A DNA stretch of 7,512 bases from an uncultured Clostridium sp. (GCA_946545035.1 CAMNND010000048.1:1-7512); one strand, 5' to 3'; counted from the stretch's first letter, positions 1 through 6,403 are shown. Notes: generated by a model from the letters alone, not told the origin. Translations and numbers: made by a program.

Positions 1-939
1 ACTGTCACATTTTGAAAATGCGTTATCTCCTATTCGTGTTACACCTTCTGGAATAGTTACACTCGTTAAACTTCTACATTCTGAAAATGCACTAGATTCT
101 ATACTTGTTACACTTTCTGGAATATTTATACTTGTTAAACTTCTACATTCTGAAAATGCACTAGATTCTATACTTGTTACGCTTTCTGGAATAGTTACAC
201 TTGTTAAACTTCTACATCTAGAAAAAGCATTCCATCTTACAGATGTTACACCTGCTGGTATGGTTACGCTTGTTAAACTACTACATTCTGAAAAAGCATC
301 ATGTCCTATGCTTGTTACACTATCTGGAATATTTATGCTTGTTAAATTACTACATCCTGAAAAGGCATTATCTCCTATACTTGTTACACTTTCTGGAATA
401 TTTATACTTGTTAAATTGCTACATCCTGAAAAGGCGCCATATTCTATAGATGTTACACCTTCTGGAATGGTTATACTTGTTAAACTACTACATCCTGAAA
501 AAGCGCCAGCTTCTATAGATGTTACACCTTCTGGAATGGTTATACTTGTTAAACTACTACATCCTGAAAAGGCGCCAGCTCCTATAGATGTTACACCATC
601 TGGAATATTTACACTTGTTAAATCTCTCCACCCTTTAAATGTATCTTCTTTAATTCTAGTTGCGCCTTCTACAATCTTTATCTTTGGTAATCTTTTATAC
701 ACATCAAGCCTAGGATTATCCATATTCAATTCATTCTCTGGAATTTCTATGTATGGAAAACTATTACATCCAGAAAAGGCATTAACCCCTATACTTGTTA
801 CACTTTCTGGAATATTTATGCTTGTTAAATTGCTACATTCTGAAAAGGCATTATTCCCTATACTTGTTACACTATCTGGAATATTTATACTTGTTAAATT
901 GCTACATCCTGAAAAGGCGCCAGCTTCTATAGATGTTAC
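1..939 (-). repeat. Tandem 69-bp repeats encoding 23-residue LRR units
   Basis: The DNA repeats with a period of 69 bases (23 codons) across the LRR gene. Two neighbouring copies, 61-129 and 130-198, differ at only a few bases, and both encode IESSAFSEC. The periodicity stays in frame everywhere. Two atypical units at 595-732 (residues 138-183) interrupt the array. They lack the VTSI/AFSxC pattern in the first unit and carry a diverged form in the second. They separate three regular units on the N-terminal side from at least nine on the C-terminal side. Such repeats are prone to unit gain and loss by recombination or slippage, which is inferred, not shown, here. Confidence 0.9.
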
Positions 940-1143
940 ACCTTCTGGTACCTCTACACTCGTTAACACTTTTTCACATTCAAAAAATGCCATACCATCT
1001 ATGCTTGTTATCTGTCCAGATTTTCCTATACCAGTTAAACTATGAATTCTATCAAGTAGTTTATGTACTGCATTTATCCTAAATACTCCCCCTCTAAGAT
1101 CTTTAGGTTGTACGCTCTTTAAAACTCCATTTTCAATCTTCAA
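1..1143 (-). CDS. BspA-like leucine-rich repeat (LRR_5) protein, 3' end outside the window
   Basis: The minus strand is open from a TTG at 1143 to base 1 (381 codons), in frame throughout with no stop; the C-terminus lies beyond the window. Residues 1-44 form a non-repetitive cap beginning LKIENGVLKSV, like the IENGVLK openings of many BspA-type proteins. Residues 45-381 are 15 tandem units, almost all 23 residues, of the type VTSIxxxAFSxCxxLTSIxIPEx, the LRR_5/TpLRR consensus with one Cys per unit. The TTG start is chosen because GGAGG lies 9 nt upstream and no ATG, GTG or other TTG occurs in frame between it and the end of the preceding gene. No signal peptide or membrane segment is visible, so the part seen looks cytoplasmic; a C-terminal anchor cannot be excluded. 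It follows the ProA-like gene by 29 bp, probably in the same operon. BspA-type LRR proteins are usually binding or adhesion proteins; the ligand here is unknown. Confidence 0.9.
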   Translation of the reverse strand, partial: MKIENGVLKSVQPKDLRGGVFRINAVHKLLDRIHSLTGIGKSGQITSIDGMAFFECEKVLTSVEVPEGVTSIEAGAFSGCSNLTSINIPDSVTSIGNNAFSECSNLTSINIPESVTSIGVNAFSGCNSFPYIEIPENELNMDNPRLDVYKRLPKIKIVEGATRIKEDTFKGWRDLTSVNIPDGVTSIGAGAFSGCSSLTSITIPEGVTSIEAGAFSGCSSLTSITIPEGVTSIEYGAFSGCSNLTSINIPESVTSIGDNAFSGCSNLTSINIPDSVTSIGHDAFSECSSLTSVTIPAGVTSVRWNAFSRCRSLTSVTIPESVTSIESSAFSECRSLTSINIPESVTSIESSAFSECRSLTSVTIPEGVTRIGDNAFSKCDS

Positions 1144-1152
1144 ATCAACTTT

Positions 1153-1157
1153 CCTCC
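1153..1157 (-). promoter_or_regulatory. Ribosome binding site that fixes the TTG start of the LRR gene
   Basis: On the minus strand GGAGG is followed by nine bases and then TTG (1143-1141). The site lies in the 29-bp gap after the stop codon of the ProA-like gene. It is the only good Shine-Dalgarno match near the N-terminus, and no terminator hairpin is visible in the gap, so the two genes are probably translated from one transcript. Confidence 0.75.
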
Positions 1158-1172
1158 ACGTTAAATGATATA

Positions 1173-2186
1173 TTAGAATAACTCTTTTAATATATTTCTA
1201 ATTTTTTCCCATAAACCCTGTTTGTATTTTACAAGTTGTTTTTCTTCATGCTGTGTATTTATCTCAACTGCATTTGCTATGCTCTTATCAGATTCTTGCT
1301 CTCTTTTTATCATCTCTTTTGGTACAGGAATAATTATATTTTTATATTTATAAAGTTCATTATCACTATTTATTATTTCGAATACATTTTTCAAATTAGT
1401 ATTTACGAATACATTATCCGCATTTACAAAATTAATAAACTTATATGCACTTTTGCTATCCTTTGTATATATAGTCGCAGCTCTAGCATATCCGATTTTT
1501 TCTATTATCTCGTCAATATTCCCCTTTAAGATTTGTGCATTTTGGTTTTGCTCTGCTTCTAATTTGAAGTCATCATTTTCAAGATAAACATACATTTTTT
1601 CATCGATACTCAGTTTTGCTATATCTTCTACTTCTGGCTTATCATATATTTTTCCATCTTTGTTACATGTGTATATAACTTTATCGAATAATTCGTACTG
1701 GCATTCACTTTCTTTTATATACATTATTTGATTTTCGTCTAAACTAAACTTCTTAAGAGCCTCTTTCATAATAATACATATTAGTGCTTCTACGCTCATA
1801 TCATTATAGTTATCTGATGCCACTGCAATTGCATTTTTTGTTTCAATCGCATAAACCCAGTATTTAATTATTTCTAATGGTTCATATGCTCTTACAACGA
1901 TGGTACCCACTGGAACCAATACCTGTGCAAACATAAATCCTTGCTCCGTAATAATAGTCTTTCCGGTAGATTCGCGATTAATATTTGCTCTGTCATTCAT
2001 GACTTTTAATATTTCATCAACAGACGCATTTACCTGGTAAATTGAAATAATTTTTTCAATCTCATTTCTGTTTATTTCTATTCTACTTGCTATATACTCC
2101 AGTATTTGCACTGATAAATTTCCATCATCTCTTAAATTACATGTAGTATATGCTTTTTTCATATTATCTATAATTTCTTTTTTCAT
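1173..2186 (-). CDS. ProA-like protein (aldehyde dehydrogenase superfamily), apparently lacking the catalytic cysteine
   Basis: This 337-residue protein resembles gamma-glutamyl-phosphate reductase by eye. Residues 83-160 (VPVGTIVVRAYEPLEII at 91-107, then KNAIAVAS and an EALKKFSLDENQIMYI helix) follow the ProA order VPLGVIGIIYESRPN, SGNAVILRGG, EALEKAGLPEDAVQLI. Residues 224-265 (IDEIIEKIGYARAATIYTKDS, FVNADNVFVNT) match ProA's IxxYGSGHTxxIVTED and VDSAAVYVNAST. The segment between them is much shorter than in ProA (usually about 415 aa overall), and there is no Cys after C174, so the RPSxCNAxETLL catalytic region is absent. Glycines of the nucleotide loop are also missing. It is therefore probably not an active reductase. 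A charged tail (about 290-337) ends in an amphipathic helix. The start has GAGGTAGGG upstream and a promoter at 2218-2247. The LRR gene follows 29 bp downstream. Superfamily assignment is moderate; function unknown. Confidence 0.6.
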   Translation of the reverse strand: MKKEIIDNMKKAYTTCNLRDDGNLSVQILEYIASRIEINRNEIEKIISIYQVNASVDEILKVMNDRANINRESTGKTIITEQGFMFAQVLVPVGTIVVRAYEPLEIIKYWVYAIETKNAIAVASDNYNDMSVEALICIIMKEALKKFSLDENQIMYIKESECQYELFDKVIYTCNKDGKIYDKPEVEDIAKLSIDEKMYVYLENDDFKLEAEQNQNAQILKGNIDEIIEKIGYARAATIYTKDSKSAYKFINFVNADNVFVNTNLKNVFEIINSDNELYKYKNIIIPVPKEMIKREQESDKSIANAVEINTQHEEKQLVKYKQGLWEKIRNILKELF

Positions 2187-2217
2187 TTGTTTTCCCTACC
2201 TCATATAATCTGTAATA

Positions 2218-2247
2218 ATTATAGCCTAAGTTTCTAAATAAAAACAA
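2218..2247 (-). promoter_or_regulatory. Sigma-A-like promoter for the ProA-like/LRR unit
   Basis: On the minus strand a TTGTTT box (2247-2242) is separated by 18 bp from a perfect TATAAT (2223-2218). Transcription would start near 2211, giving a leader of about 25 nt before the ATG at 2186. It lies just beyond the terminator of the lysozyme gene, so the ProA-like and LRR genes form a separate transcription unit. Confidence 0.65.
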
Positions 2248-2249
2248 GT

Positions 2250-2295
2250 AAAAAAATAGAAAATGAATATGTACAAAACCATCTTCATTTTCTAT
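2250..2295 (-). terminator. Intrinsic terminator of the GH25 lysozyme gene
   Basis: A perfect 12-bp stem pairs 2256-2267 with 2284-2295 (ATAGAAAATGAA and its complement) around a 16-base loop. On the minus strand it is followed at once by a run of Ts (bases 2250-2256). It starts 12 bases after the stop codon of the lysozyme gene. The stem is AT-rich, so termination may be leaky. The plus-strand side is also T-rich, but no rightward gene needs it. Confidence 0.7.
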
Positions 2296-2307
2296 CTTTT
2301 ATTTACT

Positions 2308-3210
2308 TTATTTTTTTATAAATTGAATATTTATATCAACTTTAGTATTAACTCCCGGTATGGTTCCTGTTTCTGTATATTGCCATAAATCAAACTCATA
2401 TGGATATAATGGATAATCGTAATTTCCAGCCTCTGGATATCCAGCATACCACTTATTATATTTATTAAACTTCTCAAGTTCCATTTTCGTTGTAAATGTC
2501 TTAGAATTTCCATATACACTTGGTGTATAACCTTTTTCTTCAACTAATTTACAAAACTCTAAAGACATGTTAGTAATTTCTTCTACAGTTAAATTATCTG
2601 TTCTTGCTTCATTATCTTTAATCTTTTCTAGATCATACACAACTGGGTATGTTATTTCCTTATTTTCAATATTTTTAAATACAAATTCAGCCTCTTCTTT
2701 TACTTCATCAAGATTTATTGCTTGTGAGAAGAAATAAACGCCAACCTCAAGACCAGCAGCTCTAGCACCTTCATAATGTTTCTCAAAATAGTTATCCTTT
2801 AGTATTTTTCCAGATTCACCATAACCTCTGTAGCCAAGACGGATAATAACAAAGTCTACTCCAGCTTCTTTTACTTTCTTCCAATCAATATTACCTTGAT
2901 GGCTTGACACGTCTATTCCAAGCTTACTTGTATAATTAGAATCTTCATATTTATATATTCCGTTTGTTTTATCTAATTTACTCCAATCGTAGTTATGCTT
3001 ATCTGCATCTTTATTAAATGGAACTGTCATATATCCTTCTTCTATATCGTAAATCTTAATTTCCTCTGGATCCTTGCTTTCTTCAGAAATTACAACATTT
3101 TCATTATCTAATTTTTCTTTATGTTTTAAATAATCTTTTCTTTTTTGTATCCCAATAATCCAAAAACAAATAACAAAAATAATAGCTATAATGATAAACT
3201 TTTTATTCAT
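2308..3210 (-). CDS. Membrane-anchored GH25 lysozyme (N-acetylmuramidase)
   Basis: This 300-residue protein belongs to glycoside hydrolase family 25, which cleaves the MurNAc-GlcNAc beta-1,4 bond of peptidoglycan. The domain spans about residues 96-298. D100 sits in GIDVSSHQGNIDW, the acidic pair D193/E195 in the strand VVYDLEKI, and the C-terminal signature is LWQYTETGTIPGV...VDIN. These match the conserved catalytic Asp and DxE of the family, so it should be active. Residues 5-20 form one hydrophobic segment followed by KRKDYLKHKEK. There is no clear signal peptidase cleavage site or lipobox, so it is most likely a signal-anchor protein with the enzyme outside the membrane. A roughly 70-residue charged linker separates anchor and domain. 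AAGGAG lies 7 nt before the ATG. It has its own promoter and terminator. The role, cell-wall remodelling or defence, cannot be read from context. Confidence 0.93.
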   Translation of the reverse strand: MNKKFIIIAIIFVICFWIIGIQKRKDYLKHKEKLDNENVVISEESKDPEEIKIYDIEEGYMTVPFNKDADKHNYDWSKLDKTNGIYKYEDSNYTSKLGIDVSSHQGNIDWKKVKEAGVDFVIIRLGYRGYGESGKILKDNYFEKHYEGARAAGLEVGVYFFSQAINLDEVKEEAEFVFKNIENKEITYPVVYDLEKIKDNEARTDNLTVEEITNMSLEFCKLVEEKGYTPSVYGNSKTFTTKMELEKFNKYNKWYAGYPEAGNYDYPLYPYEFDLWQYTETGTIPGVNTKVDINIQFIKK

Positions 3211-3263
3211 ATAAATACTCCTTATAAATCCCTCTATTTGTTCTCTTTTGAATTCTAACTTGC

Positions 3264-3291
3264 ATTATAACACAGCTTTTGCTGATTTAAA
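3264..3291 (-). promoter_or_regulatory. Extended -10 promoter of the lysozyme gene
   Basis: On the minus strand TGTTATAAT (TATAAT at 3269-3264) is a perfect -10 box with the TG extension. A weak TTTAAA lies 16 bp further upstream. Initiation near 3257 would give a leader of about 47 nt, ending in AAGGAG (3223-3218) and the ATG at 3210. Confidence 0.6.
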
Positions 3292-3330
3292 ATTATTTTT
3301 TGAAAAAAAATAAAATAAACAATAAAAATA

Positions 3331-3371
3331 GAAAAAAATAGAGAAACCAAGATTTTTCTTAGTTTCCCTAT
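3331..3371 (-). terminator. Strong intrinsic terminator of the 116-residue orphan gene
   Basis: Bases 3338-3352 and 3357-3371 pair over 15 positions without a mismatch in RNA (two G-U pairs) around a four-base loop. On the minus strand this is followed by a run of six or more Ts (3337-3332). It begins seven bases after the stop codon of the 116-codon gene and is the best terminator in the window. Confidence 0.85.
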
Positions 3372-3377
3372 CTTTTA

Positions 3378-3728
3378 TTATCTATCTTCTTCACGAGATT
3401 CTTCTGACTTCTCATGTGATGAACATTTAACACCATAATAGCTATCAAGTTTAGCAGATAATTCACTCTTACTAATTTCTACAACCTTATTACTATTTCC
3501 CCATACAACTTTATATCCATCTGCGTCTTTTCCAACAATACGTACAGACTCAGGTACTGGTTGCATTCCTTGACATCCACTAATTCTATATGATTTTCCA
3601 TCTGCAAATACTGCAGCAATTATCTTTTTATCTTTATAAGGCATACCTTTTACTATTTCTCTGGTAGCTTTCATTCTTTCATTATATCTATGTAGAGCTG
3701 CGCCTTTTCTTCCTTCGCATCTTACCAT
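3378..3728 (-). CDS. Uncharacterised 116-residue protein
   Basis: I do not recognise this family. The protein starts MVRCEGRKGAALHRYNERMK, is basic in the first 35 residues, and has a central stretch (about 36-90) that reads as alternating beta strands (KKIIAAVFADGKSYRI, SVRIVGKDADGYKVVW, NKVVEIS). It ends in a hydrophilic acidic tail (EKSEESREEDR). Cysteines are at 4, 52 and 102; no CxxC pair, signal peptide or membrane segment is seen. It is surely a real gene: AGGAGG lies eight bases before the ATG, a promoter with -35 TTTACA lies upstream, and a 15-bp terminator follows. It is monocistronic and divergent from the U32 gene. The small basic-plus-strand layout could suit a nucleic-acid-binding or regulatory protein, but that is speculation. 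Confidence 0.85.
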   Translation of the reverse strand: MVRCEGRKGAALHRYNERMKATREIVKGMPYKDKKIIAAVFADGKSYRISGCQGMQPVPESVRIVGKDADGYKVVWGNSNKVVEISKSELSAKLDSYYGVKCSSHEKSEESREEDR

Positions 3729-3768
3729 TTATACGTCCTCCTAATAAACATACTTTATCAATATATTT

Positions 3769-3797
3769 ATGTTAACACATTTTTACGCAATTGTAAA
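3769..3797 (-). promoter_or_regulatory. Promoter of the 116-residue orphan gene, with overlapping small palindromes
   Basis: On the minus strand TTTACA (3797-3792) and TAACAT (3774-3769) are spaced by 17 bp, and a TG extension precedes the -10. The leader to the ATG at 3728 would be about 34 nt. An inverted repeat with 5-base arms, TTTAC and GTAAA (3782-3797), covers the -35, and TGTTAACA (3770-3777) covers the -10. Either could be an operator, but both are short. Confidence 0.55.
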
Positions 3798-3890
3798 CAC
3801 TTTTGCCCATTTTTTTTAATTTTTTTGTTTTATTTACTTTTCAGTGTACTTTATGATATATTTATTCCAAAGGTTATATTTTTTATTTAT

Positions 3891-3895
3891 AGGAG
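3891..3895 (+). promoter_or_regulatory. Ribosome binding site that fixes the start of the U32 gene
   Basis: AGGAG is followed by eight bases and then the ATG at 3904. This favours 3904 over an in-frame GTG at 3844, which has no Shine-Dalgarno sequence and would add 20 residues not expected before the family's usual RVELLSPVGD opening. I could not identify a convincing promoter for this gene in the T-rich stretch 3800-3890. Confidence 0.85.
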
Positions 3896-3903
3896 ATAAA
3901 TGT

Positions 3904-6318
3904 ATGAATAATCGTGTAGAGCTTCTTTCACCTGTAGGTGATTTTGATTGTTTAAAAGCTGCTATTCAAAATGGCGCAGATAGTGTATATTTTGGAGCAG
4001 ATTCTTTAAGTGCTAGAGCATCAGCTACTAACTTTTCACTAGACATTTTACCTGATGCTATCAATTATGCAAAGCTTAGGAATGTTCAAACACATTTAAC
4101 ATTAAATACCTTAATTCAAAATAACGAATTAGATGAAGCATTAGAAATTGCTAAAGTTGCTTATGAGGCTGGTATTGATGCTATAATCGTACAAGATTTA
4201 GGATTAGCTCGATACCTGATAAAAAACTTTCCAGATTTGCCAATTCATGCAAGCACACAAATGACTATATATAATCTAGAGGGTGCAAAAATGGCTGAGG
4301 AGCTTGGCTTTTCAAGAGCTGTTCTTTCAAGAGAATTATCACTTCCAGAAATTGAACATATTTGTAAAAACACAGATATTGAAATAGAAACATTTATACA
4401 TGGTGCTCTATGTATTTCATATTCTGGTCAATGCTTGTTATCTAGTGCAATTGGTGGTCGTTCTGGTAATCGTGGAAAATGCGCTGGTCCTTGTAGATTA
4501 CCTTATTCACTTGTAAAATCTGATTCTGTATCTAAAGAAGTAATTGATGAAGGATATTTATTAAGTACAAGAGACGTATGTGGTTTAGAATTTATCCCTG
4601 CTCTCATAAAAGCTGGTGTTAAGTGTTTCAAGATTGAAGGTCGTATGAAAACTCCAGAATATGTTGCAATTGTCACAAAAATTTACAGAAAATATATAGA
4701 TTTAGCTCTATCAGGAAAACAATATTCTATAGATTATGCTGATACAAAAGCTCTAATGCAAGTATTTAATCGTGGCGGCTTCTCTTCTGGACATTTAACT
4801 GACGAATATAATAGCGAACTTGTTTATCCAAATAAGCCAAATAATATGGGACTTTATCTTGGAAAAGTTCAAAAATTTAATCCTGACAAAGGACACATAA
4901 CTTTATCGTCTAAAGAAACTTTATCAATTGGAGATACTGTTAGCTTAGAAAATGAAACTGGTACTTATACAATTTCAGAATTAATGCTTGGTAATTCAAA
5001 TATAGAAGAGTCTTCCCCATTCCAGCCAGTTACAATTGGTAGAATGAAAGGAAATATAAATGTTGGTGATAAAGTATACAAAATGTCTAATAAAGAGCTT
5101 ACAAGAATTGCTCTCGACACAATTAATAAAGAAAACAAAAAAATACATTTTAATTGTTTAGTCACTCTAAAATTGAATCAGCCAATATCGATGTCAGTTG
5201 CAAGTGTTATAGAAGATCCAGATAGCATCTATAGTGATATCTACTTTACTATCTCAACAGATGGAGTTCCGATTCCAGCATTAAATGCTCCACTTACTGA
5301 AGATAGAGTTATTGCTCAAATATCAAAAACTAAAAATACTCCATTTGAATTTGATAATATAAAAGTTGAAATGGATGATAATATATTCTTGCCTTCTATT
5401 AGTTATCTAAATGAATTACGTAGATTGGCTATAGAAAAAATTGAAACAGTTGTAGAAAATAGATATTACAGAGAACTGGAACATGAACTTCCACCTATTT
5501 GGAACGAGAATAGCGAAATAAAGAAAAAAAATAAGAAAACAATATCAGTATTGTTTAATAATTTAAATCGATATATAGACTATTCTCTTTTGGAAAAAGT
5601 TGATAGAGTATATATTCCTTATAAGTTCTTTACTGATATAAAATTTTCTGAGTGTATTGCTCTTCTTTGTAAAAAGTTTGATGTGTATTTATATATGCCA
5701 ACAATCTCAAAGAAATTTATAAACTACAACTATGACAAAATCTTAACAGATTTTCCAAAGTTGAAGGGATTTGTATTATCTAACATATCCCATTTAAAGC
5801 TTATTGAAAAATATCACGACAAATATGAATTTATTGCTAACTACACAATGAACATATTTAATGATTTAACATTAGACGAACTTTCAGACTATGGTATAAA
5901 AGTACTTACACTTTCTCCAGAGCTAAATAAAGAAAATCTAAATAAAATATCTGGAGATTTCGAAACAGAAATAATTGCATATGGAAATCTACCATTAATG
6001 AATATGAATTATTGCCTTCTTGGTAAATCTAATAAATGTTACCTAAAATGTGATAAACGATGTACAGACTATGCAAATTATCATTTAAAAGATAGACTTG
6101 GATTTAATTTTAAATTACAAACAGAAAATGGAATCACAACAATGTTTAATTCAAAAACCACAAGCATCGAAACAAATGATATTAACGTATCTTCTATACG
6201 TTTAGATTTCTTAGATGAGTCACTCTCAGATATTAATGAAGCTATTAGAACACATAAAGAAGGTAATAAGCTTGAAGGCGATCAATATACAAATGGTAAC
6301 TTAAATAAAGAGGTTTAA
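3904..6318 (+). CDS. rlhA: U32-family protein, probable RlhA-type 23S rRNA C2501 hydroxylase
   Basis: The 804-residue protein opens with RVELLSPVGDFDCLKAAIQNGADSVYFG written across residues 4-31, the TIM-barrel start of U32 proteins. ETFIHGALCISYSGQCLLS (162-180) matches the U32 signature, and GKCAGPC and KIEGRMKTPEYVA follow. Cysteines at 170, 177, 193, 197, 226 and 241 include the expected iron-sulphur ligands. The middle (roughly 330-540) has the beta-rich character of the DUF3656 region that marks RlhA relatives. The C-terminal part ends with YGNLPLMNMNYC, four cysteines (704, 712, 716, 720) and LKDRLGFNF, typical of long Bacillota forms. E. coli RlhA (YdcP) hydroxylates C2501 of 23S rRNA using prephenate-linked chemistry; older annotations call such proteins collagenase-like peptidases. 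A TrhP-like tRNA role is the main alternative. The rlhA symbol is therefore tentative. The RluA-family gene follows by 85 bp. Confidence 0.85.
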   Translation: MNNRVELLSPVGDFDCLKAAIQNGADSVYFGADSLSARASATNFSLDILPDAINYAKLRNVQTHLTLNTLIQNNELDEALEIAKVAYEAGIDAIIVQDLGLARYLIKNFPDLPIHASTQMTIYNLEGAKMAEELGFSRAVLSRELSLPEIEHICKNTDIEIETFIHGALCISYSGQCLLSSAIGGRSGNRGKCAGPCRLPYSLVKSDSVSKEVIDEGYLLSTRDVCGLEFIPALIKAGVKCFKIEGRMKTPEYVAIVTKIYRKYIDLALSGKQYSIDYADTKALMQVFNRGGFSSGHLTDEYNSELVYPNKPNNMGLYLGKVQKFNPDKGHITLSSKETLSIGDTVSLENETGTYTISELMLGNSNIEESSPFQPVTIGRMKGNINVGDKVYKMSNKELTRIALDTINKENKKIHFNCLVTLKLNQPISMSVASVIEDPDSIYSDIYFTISTDGVPIPALNAPLTEDRVIAQISKTKNTPFEFDNIKVEMDDNIFLPSISYLNELRRLAIEKIETVVENRYYRELEHELPPIWNENSEIKKKNKKTISVLFNNLNRYIDYSLLEKVDRVYIPYKFFTDIKFSECIALLCKKFDVYLYMPTISKKFINYNYDKILTDFPKLKGFVLSNISHLKLIEKYHDKYEFIANYTMNIFNDLTLDELSDYGIKVLTLSPELNKENLNKISGDFETEIIAYGNLPLMNMNYCLLGKSNKCYLKCDKRCTDYANYHLKDRLGFNFKLQTENGITTMFNSKTTSIETNDINVSSIRLDFLDESLSDINEAIRTHKEGNKLEGDQYTNGNLNKEV

Positions 6319-6331
6319 ACCTCTTTATTTT
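6303..6331 (+). terminator. Perfect 28-bp palindrome acting as terminator, containing the U32 stop codon
   Basis: Bases 6303-6316 and 6317-6330 are exact reverse complements. The RNA would fold as a GAGG/CCTC-clamped hairpin around TTTAAA, followed by a short interrupted U-tract. The last four codons and the TAA (6316-6318) of the U32 gene lie inside it. The T-run is broken by A and G, so termination may be partial, letting some transcript reach the pseudouridine synthase gene. Confidence 0.65.
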
Positions 6332-6341
6332 GTATTAAGAA

Positions 6342-6368
6342 TTAAGAATATAAAAGTAAATATATACT
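6342..6368 (+). promoter_or_regulatory. Possible promoter of the RluA-family gene
   Basis: TATACT at 6363-6368 is a fair -10 box; TTAAGA at 6342-6347 is a poor -35 at a short 15-bp distance. The placement, after the palindromic terminator and about 35 bases before the ATG, is sensible, but the whole gap is AT-rich and chance matches are expected. Confidence 0.3.
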
Positions 6369-6393
6369 AAAAAAATAAAAATCAAACTATTAT

Positions 6394-6399
6394 AGGAGG
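6394..6399 (+). promoter_or_regulatory. AGGAGG ribosome binding site with unusually short spacing
   Basis: A full AGGAGG is separated by only four bases from the ATG at 6404, less than the seven to nine bases used by the other genes in the window. No better in-frame start exists close by, and the protein from this ATG begins at the normal place for the family, so the start is kept. Confidence 0.7.
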
Positions 6400-6403
6400 A
6401 TCT

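Noticed and set aside
595..732. Possible frameshift or decay in the LRR gene where the consensus breaks
   Set aside because: The frame is continuous on both sides, the 23-residue spacing is kept and there are no stops, so this is a diverged pair of units rather than damage.
1..939. Regularly spaced repeats that could suggest a CRISPR array
   Set aside because: The repeats are head to tail with a 69-base period, no unique spacers, and an uninterrupted reading frame encoding LRR units.
260..1045. Long plus-strand ORF of 261 codons with repeated VKLLHPEKA-like units (and the shorter one at 243-449)
   Set aside because: It is the reverse strand of the tandem 69-bp LRR repeats. The minus-strand reading gives a clear LRR_5 consensus with a good ribosome binding site, while the plus-strand product matches no family pattern and has no Shine-Dalgarno sequence.
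1236..1529. Plus-strand ORF rich in Phe, Ile and Tyr inside the ProA-like gene
   Set aside because: It is the antisense shadow of the ProA-like gene; its membrane-like composition comes from AT-rich complement sequence.
2331..2543. Minus-strand ORF within the lysozyme gene in another frame
   Set aside because: It overlaps the conserved C-terminal half of the GH25 domain in a different frame and has no separate initiation signals.
3810..3839. T-rich run upstream of the U32 gene as a rightward terminator
   Set aside because: No stem precedes the Ts and no rightward gene ends upstream of it.
3844..3903. Longer start for the U32 protein at a GTG, adding a hydrophobic 20-residue leader
   Set aside because: There is no ribosome binding site before the GTG, whereas AGGAG lies eight bases before the ATG at 3904 and the family normally begins at that point. 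The apparent leader is translated AT-rich non-coding DNA.
4965..5165. Minus-strand ORF inside the U32 gene
   Set aside because: It is antisense to a conserved gene, with no promoter or ribosome binding site of its own.
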